A program made the translations under genes and the position numbers. Under the pieces are notes generated by a model. That model worked only from the letters and a program-made list of their open reading frames with translations, had not been told where the DNA came from and did not search any database. From Polynucleobacter asymbioticus (lineage in GTDB: Bacteria > Pseudomonadota > Gammaproteobacteria > Burkholderiales > Burkholderiaceae), in NCBI RefSeq assembly GCF_018687575.1, contig NZ_CP061297.1:1432821-1496820 (forward strand): a stretch of 64,000 nucleotides of DNA, read 5' to 3'. Of the stretch, positions 35,360 through 44,383 are shown piece by piece; the stretch's first letter is position 1, and every line of letters begins with the position of its first letter.

Positions 35360-35421
35360 TAAACAATCTTTGCATAAATTGATGGGAATATTCAAGAATA
35401 CCAATGGAGCGGAATTACCGC

Positions 35422-35456
35422 ACAAAGAAAAACCCTCGTCATTGCTGACGAGGGTT
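35422..35456 (-). terminator. Terminator of the outer-membrane gene at 35507
   Basis: Perfect 10-bp stem AACCCTCGTC / GACGAGGGTT with a 6-base loop, followed on the minus strand by TTTTTCTTT. Lies 50 bases past the stop. Confidence 0.92.
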
Positions 35457-35506
35457 ACTCATAAACATCTGTCTACACCCTAGGGCAAGTAAGAGTACTT
35501 AGTGTA

Positions 35507-36385
35507 TTACTTCAAAATAACTACAGTCGCTGTTGCACGCGCACCCCAACCTGATGGGCCGCCTGGCGTATTGCTCACATAGTACATCGGGCCAGCTCCA
35601 AAGGAAAAGGGGATGCCATCAATTACCAATAACTTAGATGCACCTACATACAAAGGATTGGAAGTACGACGCGCATCGTAGTTATATTGCGCTTCCATAT
35701 TGGCGGTATAAGTCCATGCCGTTTTAGTTGTGTACGCCAAAAAGGGTTGGCCATACAGATTGTTCTGTGTACCAAAGGCTGGATTGCCGCCAACACTCCA
35801 AGATTGGTAGCCGAGTAAACCGTATGTCCAAGGACCATCCCGATTAAGCACAACAGCAGTGACACCAGCCGCAGTTTGCTGTGAACCAAACCTACCGCTA
35901 TTACCTGACGGTGATTGCGCGTATGGACCAATACCCCAAATCCATGAAGAGTTGGTATTAGGTGCATAAAAGGATTCGAGGGTCACGCTCGCAATACCGT
36001 AACCAGAATAAGATTGTCCTGGAGCATATTGAACGCTAGTCTCTCTCACGCCCGCTACGATCGGTCGAACGATAAAGGTATCGCCACCGCCTAAGTTAAA
36101 TGGCATGACTGGTTGGAACAGCAGGGTTTGCTCTGAACCACCTTGATTGAGACCAACACCACGGTTGAACTCGTACTGCAATGGCACGGAGATCATATTG
36201 GCGATCGGGTTAGCTAACTTCTTAGCAATATCAACACTATCAACTGCTGGTTTAGGTGCAGGTAGTGCGCCAGATTTTTCAGCGGCAATCGTTCCAGTAC
36301 GAGCAGCTGCTTCTTGAGCCAATGCGGAGGATACAAAAGTCAAAGCTGAAGATGCAATGACTACTGTTTTAAGAATATTGTTCAT
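35507..36385 (-). CDS. Outer-membrane transporter-like protein (neuromedin U-type)
   Basis: 292 residues with a Sec signal (cleavage near ALA-QEA, residue 23), then KLANPIANMISVPLQYEFNRGVGL and FQPVMPFNLGGGDTFIVRPIVAGV, the pattern of the neuromedin-U-type / transporter barrel family. It ends in a strand (GWGARATATVVILK). Probably a passive outer-membrane porin-like protein. In a tandem with the gene upstream (19-base gap), so both probably share the transcript that begins near the FNR box at 37270. Confidence 0.75.
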   Translation of the reverse strand: MNNILKTVVIASSALTFVSSALAQEAAARTGTIAAEKSGALPAPKPAVDSVDIAKKLANPIANMISVPLQYEFNRGVGLNQGGSEQTLLFQPVMPFNLGGGDTFIVRPIVAGVRETSVQYAPGQSYSGYGIASVTLESFYAPNTNSSWIWGIGPYAQSPSGNSGRFGSQQTAAGVTAVVLNRDGPWTYGLLGYQSWSVGGNPAFGTQNNLYGQPFLAYTTKTAWTYTANMEAQYNYDARRTSNPLYVGASKLLVIDGIPFSFGAGPMYYVSNTPGGPSGWGARATATVVILK

Positions 36386-36404
36386 GAAAAAGTTTAAGTA
36401 AAGA

Positions 36405-37193
36405 TTAGAATTTGAAGGTCACAGCGATTTGCGGTCCTAACATGGTAGTTTTTTGCAAAACACCACCAGCTTTCATATCGTAGTAAAGCGCGCGATAAGT
36501 TAAAGAGGCGTCAATCAAGCTGTTAAAGGTTTTACCCACACCCGCCATCGCCTGCCACGTCAGGTTAGTAGTGCCGCCCCCGCTTCCAATGTCGCCATAA
36601 AACGGCACATACCAAGTAGATCCAGCAATTCGATAACGTCCTTTAGCTCCAATAATTGGATCTACTGTCGACGTCGTCTTGGAGACTGTCTCTTTGTCTG
36701 GAGTGTTGTTGAGATTTGCATTCAAAGTAGCTGTAGCGTAGATGGCGCGAACACCAAGCAAGGCATCGACATAAGCATCTTTAGTATTTGCCACAGTGTA
36801 GGTGGCGGCCCCTGTCAGGAGGGTCTGCTGAAGAGTCACTTTACCTGAAACCGTATCTGGACCATAAGGCGTAACTACAGGAACAGTACCCGATTTTTGC
36901 AAAGTGGCAGATACTAAATCACCCATCACACCCCATTTACCCTGATGTGCTTCTGCTGCAATCATGCCGCCTGATTTCAGGGCTCCGAGCACATCACTAG
37001 TTGTAAAGTCCGCTGACTTAGCAAGCCCGCTATCTAAACCCATAGTTCCTTTGATGCCAGAACCCCATAGATAAGGTGTTACTTCAAAACGCCATGCATC
37101 AGCCACTTTAGGAATGGGGCTGAGATCATCTGCCGCGTTAGCTAAGCCGATAGACGCAAATACTGCAAAGGTTGCAAGGATTTTCTTATTCAT
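36405..37193 (-). CDS. Outer-membrane beta-barrel protein behind an FNR box
   Basis: 262 residues; Sec signal cut at LANA-ADD (residue 20). Then WRFEVTPYLWGSGIKGTMGLDSG and repeated strand/turn patterns (GAKGRYRIAGSTWYVPFYGDIGSGGGTTN; MLGPQIAVTFKF with terminal Phe). This is a common, functionally undefined proteobacterial barrel. An FNR palindrome identical in its 14 bases to that of ccoN is 77 bases upstream of the ATG. Confidence 0.78.
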   Translation of the reverse strand: MNKKILATFAVFASIGLANAADDLSPIPKVADAWRFEVTPYLWGSGIKGTMGLDSGLAKSADFTTSDVLGALKSGGMIAAEAHQGKWGVMGDLVSATLQKSGTVPVVTPYGPDTVSGKVTLQQTLLTGAATYTVANTKDAYVDALLGVRAIYATATLNANLNNTPDKETVSKTTSTVDPIIGAKGRYRIAGSTWYVPFYGDIGSGGGTTNLTWQAMAGVGKTFNSLIDASLTYRALYYDMKAGGVLQKTTMLGPQIAVTFKF

Positions 37194-37269
37194 AAAAGTG
37201 ATTTAGTTGAGTTGAAGATGATACAAGAGCGAGGTTGGGGTAGAAATGAGTTCCATGTATTCTAAATGA

Positions 37270-37283
37270 TTGATCTATATCAA
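37270..37283 (-). promoter_or_regulatory. FNR/Anr box upstream of the outer-membrane gene pair
   Basis: Perfect TTGAT-N4-ATCAA, with the same four-base spacer as the ccoN box. No clear -10 sits at the class II distance; a TATCAT about 46 bases past the box would make it a distal (class I-like) site, and a repressive role is also possible. Lies in the 294-base gap 37194-37487, in which I see nothing else. Confidence 0.72.
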
Positions 37284-37487
37284 ATATATGAAAATATTAT
37301 GGTAAGTCCCTACAAATTCCTACAAAACAATATATTTACGAAATAAAGGCTGGAAGCCATCATCCCCCGCCCCCACAATAGCTTTTTAGACAACCCTGAA
37401 CTCCAGAGTCACATTGAATATCTCGTTGATGGATTCACGACAAATCGCCAAAAGCTAGAAAAAAGGCTCCAATAAGTACCCTCAACA

Positions 37488-38294
37488 TTAGAAGTTAAAA
37501 GACACTTTCGCATAGCTTGACCAATCGTATTGCCTATAGGTTTGAACTATCTGCTTGCTCGCGCCAACAGCCACAACCCAGTGCTTTGCAAGTCGATGAG
37601 TCACCATTGCATCGATTGGTACAAACCAACCACCGCCAGCAGAGTTATAAACCATGCCATTCTCATCCCAAAAGCGCAGCATTGTGTTAGTACTTAACTG
37701 AAAACCAATGGTTGGAAACATTTGGAGGCTTCTCTGAAATGCTGGTTGATTCGGATTGGTAATAATGCTGTTATTTTTACTATCAAATCCGTACATATAG
37801 CGAATCAGCGGTGAAAAATCTGTCACATGCAATTTGCTATCCACTTCAGGTATGAATGACCAACCCAATTGCGGCCCAACCGCCCATTGACCATTATTTC
37901 CAAAAGGGAAAATAACGCGGCCGCCAACTAATGCACCTAGTGGTTTTAGAAAGTGCTTATCTTGCCCCCAGATCGTCACCATCGTATTACCAGAACTGTA
38001 TTGACCGGAATTATTTTCAGAGCTAATCGAGTTGAAATTAGCTACGTAAGCAGTATCCAGACGAATGCGTCCTCGCCAGTCACCTGCCTTAAGCGGGTTG
38101 TAGTAACGCACTTTCAAAGTATTCTGATAGTTATCGCTGCCTTGATAATTATGATATCCCCAAAATTCCAACACCCTACTGTTCGTTAATTGCTGGGAAT
38201 CATTATCAAATTTAGACAGGGGAACAAGTAGGGCTTCAGCATAAGTGGCTGAAATATAAAAACTAAAAAGAAGTGATAGAACAAATTTCATCAT
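37488..38294 (-). CDS. Predicted outer-membrane protein
   Basis: About 268 residues from MMKFVLSLLFSFYISATYA, a Sec signal cut near residue 19. The mature part has strand-like aromatic alternation (VLEFWGYHNYQGSDNYQNTLKVRYYNP, GALVGGRVIFPFGNNGQWAVGPQLGWSF) and ends in Phe (YAKVSFNF), typical of beta barrels. No named family recognised with certainty. A 11-codon longer frame lacks a signal-like start and is not used. Confidence 0.65.
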   Translation of the reverse strand: MMKFVLSLLFSFYISATYAEALLVPLSKFDNDSQQLTNSRVLEFWGYHNYQGSDNYQNTLKVRYYNPLKAGDWRGRIRLDTAYVANFNSISSENNSGQYSSGNTMVTIWGQDKHFLKPLGALVGGRVIFPFGNNGQWAVGPQLGWSFIPEVDSKLHVTDFSPLIRYMYGFDSKNNSIITNPNQPAFQRSLQMFPTIGFQLSTNTMLRFWDENGMVYNSAGGGWFVPIDAMVTHRLAKHWVVAVGASKQIVQTYRQYDWSSYAKVSFNF

Positions 38295-38625
38295 AAAAAG
38301 TGGTGCTGCATCCTGCTTAGTTACCATCCTTTAATTTACATTCTTCAGAATTTTTGTGGATTCCTAGGCCAATACAATATTTTTCTGTCACCCTTATTTT
38401 ATCTTGATGGTTAGCACCTACCCGGCCCTGTATTCAGAATACATTTTGATTTAAGGTTTTTTTAGAAATTAATGATCGCTATTGAGTGATGCCAATAGAA
38501 TGCAATAATTGCTGAAAATCTCCCAAACATTTTTTGACGAGGGTTTTCTAAAGCCCATCTCATGAATCCTTGAGGAACTAAAAAATTAGTCAAAGGTAAT
38601 TTTTTATCTTAAATAGATAGCCTAT
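38295..38625. other. AT-rich gene-free interval with a perfect palindrome
   Basis: No gene seen. TGTATTC-A-GAATACA at 38429-38443 is a perfect 15-base palindrome about 135 bases upstream of the outer-membrane gene at 38294 and could be an operator. At 38614-38628, TAGATAG-C-CTATCTA overlaps the stop of the lipase gene and, read on the minus strand, is followed by an A/T-rich tract; at best a weak terminator. Confidence 0.35.
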
Positions 38626-39930
38626 CTAAATTTTAGGACACCCACTTTCCAAAGGCTTTCCAGCAATACGATCTTTTACCCATTCAAGATACATAGGTGC
38701 TGAAACCCCAGGCGTCGTAAAGTGGGTTTGCTCCCCAGGCAATTGATTTCTGCCTACATTCGCCCCCATGGTACACATTTGCTTTTGATATAGCTGATGC
38801 ATGATTGGCGGAACTGCAGTATCTTTGGTGCCCCAGTAAATCACTACCGGCGCTACCGGTTTAACCGGTTTGACACTGCCATCAACAAATGCCTTTACCC
38901 ATGCCAAAGCATTACTTGGTTCGGGCTTCAAGAGAGATTTGTAGCTATCTCCATAGGCATAATTAAAGGTATCTGCTAGCGCATGGATACATTTATTTTT
39001 CGATAACTTATCGACAACCTTAGCCCCATCCTCTGTTAGCACATCAGTCAGTTGTAATCCGGGAAATGCTGCTTGGGTTCCCCATAGGCCAATCATGTAG
39101 TGAGCAAATAAGAATACATTGGGGACGTTAGCCTGAGTAAATCCATTCATGAGCTTTTTTGCAGCAGCTTCATCAGTTGGTACATTAGGCAACATGGCTG
39201 CTACATCATCTGGTGCTAATGCAACAAACCCAACATACTCAAGATTATCTGCAGCAGTACCTTGGAGTGCGTGGTAGTCAGGCAGGCTAGCAGCGGCGAT
39301 AGTAGCGCCACCACCCTGTGACCATCCATACACTACGGTCTTCTTACCAGCGCCAACTTCCTTCATAGAGCTCGCTGCTCTTGCAGAGTTAATAACGTCT
39401 CTACCATTTGTTTGTGCCACGGCATATTGATGCTTGCCACCACCACCCAGGCCTTGATAGTCTGTAGCGACAACGACATAACCTTGATTGATAAATTCTT
39501 GACCATTGGGAATACCGTAATCAGTCCAAGAGTTACCACCCATCAAGAAATATTCATTTAAGGCAGCTGTTGGATCAATGATTTGAGATGGTCCGCAATT
39601 TTGCGCTGAGCCTGTTGTGCCATGTGCCCACGCCAAAATAGGCCGCCCTTCTTTTGGGGCTGGACCAACCGGGGAAATAATTGTTCCCGTAGCAATCGTT
39701 TTACGGCCCGCCACATCAGATGAGATATAGGCAATCTTCCAAGCTTGCGCACCTTTTAAAGATGTCGCAATTTTCTCTTTGGAGATCACTTGCCCTAACT
39801 TACCTTCAGGAGCCATTTTCATGACAGAGGTATAAAAAGGAGCCATAGGTGGATCGGCATAGGCAGCAGAAGACAATACGCCCAGAGCTGTGCCGAGTGC
39901 CACGATTGAAAGCTTAGTAAATATTTTCAT
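38626..39930 (-). CDS. Secretory lipase family alpha/beta hydrolase
   Basis: 434 residues, Sec signal cut near SAAYA-DPP (residue 25). PF03583-type (LIP) features: PILAWAHGTTGSAQNCGPS (oxyanion region), VVVATDYQGLGG, nucleophile elbow VYGWSQGGGATIAAA (GxSxG), VAPVVIYWGTKDTAVPP (Asp) and a C-terminal His (QTHFTTPG). An extracytoplasmic esterase or lipase. Gene-free 92-base gap to the amidohydrolase upstream on the same strand. Confidence 0.88.
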   Translation of the reverse strand: MKIFTKLSIVALGTALGVLSSAAYADPPMAPFYTSVMKMAPEGKLGQVISKEKIATSLKGAQAWKIAYISSDVAGRKTIATGTIISPVGPAPKEGRPILAWAHGTTGSAQNCGPSQIIDPTAALNEYFLMGGNSWTDYGIPNGQEFINQGYVVVATDYQGLGGGGKHQYAVAQTNGRDVINSARAASSMKEVGAGKKTVVYGWSQGGGATIAAASLPDYHALQGTAADNLEYVGFVALAPDDVAAMLPNVPTDEAAAKKLMNGFTQANVPNVFLFAHYMIGLWGTQAAFPGLQLTDVLTEDGAKVVDKLSKNKCIHALADTFNYAYGDSYKSLLKPEPSNALAWVKAFVDGSVKPVKPVAPVVIYWGTKDTAVPPIMHQLYQKQMCTMGANVGRNQLPGEQTHFTTPGVSAPMYLEWVKDRIAGKPLESGCPKI

Positions 39931-40022
39931 GGTCTAGATTACTAAAAATGTTGTGAAACTCGATACTAATTTAAAACTTTCCATCATTGCAAATAGAGTT
40001 AAACCACCTGACAGTACTTTTA

Positions 40023-41711
40023 CTAGGGGCGAATATAGAGTTCTTTACCATTCTTAATCGTCCTCACAACCTGAATATCCTTAATTTCCATTGGGTCGAC
40101 TTTCAGTGGATTGCGATCTAGTAGAACCATATCAGCTAGCTTTCCAGCGGCAAGACTACCCTTTGATGCCTCTTCTTTATATTGATATGCAGCTACAGCA
40201 GTAAATCCCCGGAGCGCAAAGTACGGGTCAATGCGTTGATCAGGGCCCAGAGTGGTTCCCGCATATGTCTTACGATTAACAGCAGTCCAGATCGTAAATA
40301 GAGCACTTGGGCCCGATGATGGAGTGTCATTATGAATACCAAATTGCATGCCTTTTGTATGAGCCAAATTGAGTGGCACCATATTGCTAGCCCGATCTTC
40401 CCCTAGAATTTGTCTATATACATCGCCATACATCCAGATGTGGTTAGGCATAAATTGGGGCAAGATCTGATTGGTCTTATATTGATCTAATTGATCATCT
40501 CGAATAAAGAAAGAGTGTGCAATCGCTGTTCTGCGATCCCCGGTGGAACCCGTTTCTTTGATTGCTTTTGCAATTGCAGAGAGAGTCATATCAATCCCAG
40601 CATCGCCATTGGAATAGCCGTAATACTGGATATTCTTTTGATAGGCTAGCTTTGCATAATGATCAACTAAATCCTGGGTGGCAACAGCCATGCCGCGCCA
40701 ATCCTTTGGGAATCCCGTAGTGTCGTTATAGGGTTTAGTGAAGTACGCCAAACGCAATTGCGGCGCGCCATCAGTGGAAACTAAAATTCCAGCAACCTTG
40801 AAACCACCATCACCCTTTGTGTAAATTCCAAATGGATATTTTTGGTTTGTTGCCAGTAATTTATCCACTACATCATAGGTTGGTAGTGCAATCAGATCTA
40901 GGCTGATCACATTGCGATCTACTGCTTGACGCATATTGCGAATATCTTCAAGCGTAGTCTCATAGCTTTGCGCAGTGGTAAAGCCATTTGAGGCATAAAT
41001 CTTTTCAGCCTTGCGATATGTTTCCATCATTAAGTCTTGGGAATACTTACCAAACACCTTAGCAGTTGCGCTGATGTTGGGACTGCCAATTAATTCACCG
41101 GTCAGCTTTCCAGTTTTTGGATCTACCGGAATCATTCCTTGCACAACTTTGGTGGATTTAGTAATGCCTAATTTTTTCAAGCCAGCGGAATTGACAATTC
41201 CCGTTAATGTAGAGATGTTGTTAACAAATACAGGCTGATTAGGGAATGCCTCGTCTAATTGGGCAATCGTTAAAGGGCCGTCGGTAAGAAAGGCATCTGC
41301 ATACTCTGCCCCTATGATCCAACCATTAAAAGGTTTAGCCTCAGACTTCAAGCGCCCAATGAGCTCCTGAGTTGTATGGGGAGGCTTCTTTGAAAAATAG
41401 CCGAGATTCACACCCAAAGTATTTTGGGCAATCAAAGTGAAGTGGCCCCAAGCATCAATAAAACCTGGGATTAAGGTTTGACCCTTTAAATCATGAATCA
41501 CTGGATTAGTGCCAGCTTCATTTAAGGCATCTTTCATACTGCCGGAGTAAGCAATCTTCTTACCCTTCACTACTACCGCTTCAACATACTGGGGCTTATC
41601 GCCCTCCATAGTCAGAATGTCGCCATTGAAATACACGCTTGCGCTTTCAGCAAATGCTTGAGCACTAATTAAAAGCAAGCATGCGAAAAAATATATTTTG
41701 AAGGTTTTCAT
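40023..41711 (-). CDS. Exported YtcJ-like amidohydrolase (second copy)
   Basis: 562 residues with a Sec signal (MKTFKIYFFACLLLISAQAFA). LIPGFIDAWGHF is the metal-site segment but reads D-A-W-G-H where the other exported copy has HAH; further on YGYSNGDAGIDM (other copy HIHSNGDVGN), IAHSFFIRDDQ and GIHNDTPSSGPS. So two histidines usual for metal binding appear substituted while the fold and the KGSLAAGKLADMVLLDRNP tail are kept. It may use an altered metal site or substrate. Confidence 0.82.
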   Translation of the reverse strand: MKTFKIYFFACLLLISAQAFAESASVYFNGDILTMEGDKPQYVEAVVVKGKKIAYSGSMKDALNEAGTNPVIHDLKGQTLIPGFIDAWGHFTLIAQNTLGVNLGYFSKKPPHTTQELIGRLKSEAKPFNGWIIGAEYADAFLTDGPLTIAQLDEAFPNQPVFVNNISTLTGIVNSAGLKKLGITKSTKVVQGMIPVDPKTGKLTGELIGSPNISATAKVFGKYSQDLMMETYRKAEKIYASNGFTTAQSYETTLEDIRNMRQAVDRNVISLDLIALPTYDVVDKLLATNQKYPFGIYTKGDGGFKVAGILVSTDGAPQLRLAYFTKPYNDTTGFPKDWRGMAVATQDLVDHYAKLAYQKNIQYYGYSNGDAGIDMTLSAIAKAIKETGSTGDRRTAIAHSFFIRDDQLDQYKTNQILPQFMPNHIWMYGDVYRQILGEDRASNMVPLNLAHTKGMQFGIHNDTPSSGPSALFTIWTAVNRKTYAGTTLGPDQRIDPYFALRGFTAVAAYQYKEEASKGSLAAGKLADMVLLDRNPLKVDPMEIKDIQVVRTIKNGKELYIRP

Positions 41712-41866
41712 AATTGGGTCGCTAATGGATGGATCGGGGATCTAGTGGAGCATGTTTGAGAAGGCGAAGCCAACTAACAACTGAGATGGCCCATTATTAC
41801 AAAAGCCAACCGAATTCACCAGAAAATTAAGTCTCTAAAAGCATTTACTGCATAGGGATTGCCCAA

Positions 41867-41893
41867 CAAAAAACCACCCGTAGGTGGTTTTTC
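41867..41893 (-). terminator. Terminator of the linear amide hydrolase gene
   Basis: Stem AAAACCACC / GGTGGTTTT with loop CGTA, flanked by A-run and T-run on either side so it could work in both directions; on the minus strand it lies about 40 bases past the stop at 41935. Confidence 0.85.
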
Positions 41894-41934
41894 TCATGCT
41901 CAATAAATCAATTACCAAAGATTAGCTCAGCCAG

Positions 41935-43044
41935 TTAATTCACTGGAACCATCAATTTTGGTTGATCCAACTTTGTGTACTTAATTTCTTTTGCATTCAT
42001 ATCCATCTTTTTCATATCAAAAGTATAGATATTATTATTTTCATACATTTTGACGTTGTAGGTCATGCTCTTGTTGTTAGCAACAACAACCCACTCAGTT
42101 ACTTCATATCCACCTGCGCCACCACCATAAGGATTGCTAGCTGGCAATGTGACTGATCCTGGAGGAATATCAAAGCTACCTAAAATATGCCAGGCTGCAG
42201 AATCCATCTGGGCAGTTGTAAAGGTCTTTGGAACTGAATCGGCTAAGAAGAGTGCACGAATAAAACGGCTAGGACTCAAGAAGTCTCCTGGAAGACCATG
42301 CAAGCCATTACCAGAGCTGGGCGCTGGAAATGCGACGCCATTAATGACTCGTGGTGCTTGCTCAACTTTAGAGAGATTGGAGTAGTTGCCAATATTCTTA
42401 AGATGATCTTGGAATGGTGGATCATTTGTCATTACACCTACTGGGTTATCAGCAAGCACTAACTGCCCCTTGATGTACTCAACAACCACACTTTTACCAG
42501 CAGCATCATGGAAAGTGAAATGCGCAGCAGGCACTTGATTGCCATAGAACCCAAGCTTGGCACCATTCACTTTGAGGCTGCGCAAACCAGCCTTAATCTC
42601 ATCTACCGTTGAATAATTGGTCAGCACATAAGTCAGTAACTGACTTGCGTTGATGCTGTTCGCTGAGTCTGCTGGAGCAACCACTGGGAAGGATGCGCTA
42701 TTTGGGAAATTCAGGAGTCCAGCAGTTAAACCTTTTTCATTCATGCCATCAAATAAGATGGGCTGATTGAGTCCATTCATTCCTACTGCAGCGTACTTGC
42801 CAGTCCAGCTCATTCCAGAACCATATTTGCCATCGGTACCAATGCCTTTAAATTGATAGCCTCTTGGAATGGACGTCATCTGCGAACCCAGCTGCAGACC
42901 AAACTCCATAGAGCGACCATAGACCGTGCCGCCATCACTGCCTTTAAGCAAGAAGCTGGTGCAAGCATTACTTGCCAGAGGGGCAAATGCCAAAGTAGCA
43001 GAAACTGAAGCAGCTACTATTTTTTGAATCATTTTTTGTTTCAT
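41935..43044 (-). CDS. Linear amide C-N hydrolase, choloylglycine hydrolase family
   Basis: 369-residue Ntn hydrolase. The Sec signal ends ASNA so that C28 of CTSFLLKGSDGGTVYGRSMEFG becomes the N-terminal nucleophile; Arg in YGRSMEF and later GMNEKGLTAGLL, YVLTNYSTVDEI and HFTFHDAAGKSVVVEY fit the bile-salt hydrolase / penicillin V acylase / N-acyl homoserine lactone acylase group. Substrate here unknown. Followed by a good terminator. Confidence 0.9.
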   Translation of the reverse strand: MKQKMIQKIVAASVSATLAFAPLASNACTSFLLKGSDGGTVYGRSMEFGLQLGSQMTSIPRGYQFKGIGTDGKYGSGMSWTGKYAAVGMNGLNQPILFDGMNEKGLTAGLLNFPNSASFPVVAPADSANSINASQLLTYVLTNYSTVDEIKAGLRSLKVNGAKLGFYGNQVPAAHFTFHDAAGKSVVVEYIKGQLVLADNPVGVMTNDPPFQDHLKNIGNYSNLSKVEQAPRVINGVAFPAPSSGNGLHGLPGDFLSPSRFIRALFLADSVPKTFTTAQMDSAAWHILGSFDIPPGSVTLPASNPYGGGAGGYEVTEWVVVANNKSMTYNVKMYENNNIYTFDMKKMDMNAKEIKYTKLDQPKLMVPVN

Positions 43045-43262
43045 TGGAACTCCTTAGAACAGATCAAATTGGATATGAAAAGGATAACATTTATAAATAG
43101 CTTGATCGAGCCCATTTTGCAAAAAACTCCGCATTGGGACGCAAGGGCTTAAAGGCGCCTCCTAAGTAAGCCCTGACGAATACTGCTGCCCAAGGCATTT
43201 ATAGCGTTTATTCAAATGCTAATATGTCACTTTGAGCAAACCACTACAAACTGGACCTGATA

Positions 43263-44213
43263 ATGCCCTTTAATAACCCACTACGCGGTTTAAATGCTAA
43301 CTTGATGCGGGGCATTTATTTAACGATAGCTGCTACTTTCATTTCTCTGAGCCTGAGCATTCCGGCACAAGCGCAAGAAAAGCCTGAAATTAAATACGCT
43401 CCAGTGAATGGCGTGAAATTAGCCTACTACCTTAAAGGTAAGGGCGATCCCATGATTCTGATTATGGGTTATGCCGGTACTTTGAGTGCATGGGACCCTG
43501 CCCTACTTGATGAACTGGCAAAGAATAACCAACTGATTATCTTTGATAATCGCGGTGCCGGACTATCTACAGATACTAAAGAAAATAACACCACCATTCC
43601 GCAAATGGCAGATGATGCCGCGGGCTTAGTCAAGGCACTAGGCTTTAAAAAGGTCAACGTATTCTCATGGTCAATGGGCGCTCGAATTGGACAACAACTT
43701 GTCATCAGACACCCAGAGCTGATTAATAAAGCCATTCTGTTAGCACCAAATCCGGGCGGAAAATATCAGATTGCCATTAATAAAAAAGTTGGCGAGGAGT
43801 TGAATAATCCAAGTCTTTCTCCGATGGAGAATTTCGAGTTGCTGTTCCCAATGACGCCAGAAGGTAAAGCGGCTGCTAAGGCTGTGTATGAGAGATGGGC
43901 AGCAGCAAAAGCAGCAGGGACTATTCCTGATGATTTTGTAGTATCTAAAGAAACTAAGGCGCGCCAAGTTCGTGCACGCATAACCCTTTGGAATACTGAC
44001 AATCAGAACTTCAAGGACCTCAAGAATATTAAAGTTCCAGTGCTAGTTGCAGATGGCCGCGAAGACATCATCGACAGCCCTCAAAATTCAGTTGTTATTG
44101 CCAATCAAATCCCTTTTGCTTGGCTGGCTTTTTATGAAGGTGGACATGCATTCTTATTCCAAAGTTATAAGAAGCTATCTGAAACGGTAAATGTCTTTTT
44201 GCAAAAAGACTAA
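43263..44213 (+). CDS. Exported alpha/beta hydrolase
   Basis: 316 residues; the ATG at 43263 has GGA 7 bases upstream. Signal sequence reaches IPAQA-QEK (about residue 38). Core: PMILIMGYAGTLSAWDP (oxyanion loop), LIIFDNRGAGLST, nucleophile elbow VFSWSMGARIG (S137; first Gly of GxSxG is Ser), LVADGREDIIDS (Asp) and YEGGHAFLF (His). Probable esterase or lactonase. Divergent from the linear amide hydrolase and ended by its own terminator. Confidence 0.85.
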   Translation: MPFNNPLRGLNANLMRGIYLTIAATFISLSLSIPAQAQEKPEIKYAPVNGVKLAYYLKGKGDPMILIMGYAGTLSAWDPALLDELAKNNQLIIFDNRGAGLSTDTKENNTTIPQMADDAAGLVKALGFKKVNVFSWSMGARIGQQLVIRHPELINKAILLAPNPGGKYQIAINKKVGEELNNPSLSPMENFELLFPMTPEGKAAAKAVYERWAAAKAAGTIPDDFVVSKETKARQVRARITLWNTDNQNFKDLKNIKVPVLVADGREDIIDSPQNSVVIANQIPFAWLAFYEGGHAFLFQSYKKLSETVNVFLQKD

Positions 44214-44234
44214 CTAATCCAAAATTACAAACCC

Positions 44235-44262
44235 AAAGGCCGCTCAATCTAGCGGCCTTTTT
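44235..44262 (+). terminator. Terminator of the alpha/beta hydrolase gene
   Basis: 10-bp stem AAAGGCCGCT / AGCGGCCTTT, 6-base loop, then further T residues; about 20 bases past the stop. Confidence 0.92.
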
Positions 44263-44346
44263 AATATCAATTTGCGGAATAACAAATTAAGAGAGCTCCT
44301 ATTTACCGAAAGCGGCTCCTCAAAAGTCTTTACTTAAAGTAACGTT

Positions 44347-44376
44347 AAAAAAATACCAACCTGATGGTTGGTATTT
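44347..44376 (-). terminator. Terminator after the tRNA gene
   Basis: AAATACCAACC / GGTTGGTATTT stem with a TGAT loop, followed on the minus strand by a run of T. Ends the transcript containing tRNA(CAU) and possibly rpoD. Confidence 0.85.
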
Positions 44377-44383
44377 TCATTTC

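Noticed and set aside
37375..37470. Inverted AGCTTTT/AAAAGCT pieces past the outer-membrane gene as a terminator
   Set aside because: The arms are about 70 bases apart with no stable short stem.
32853..44213. Exported hydrolase block as a recently acquired mobile island
   Set aside because: No integrase, transposase, attachment repeats or tRNA truncation; the tRNA at 44384 is intact and base composition looks like its neighbours.
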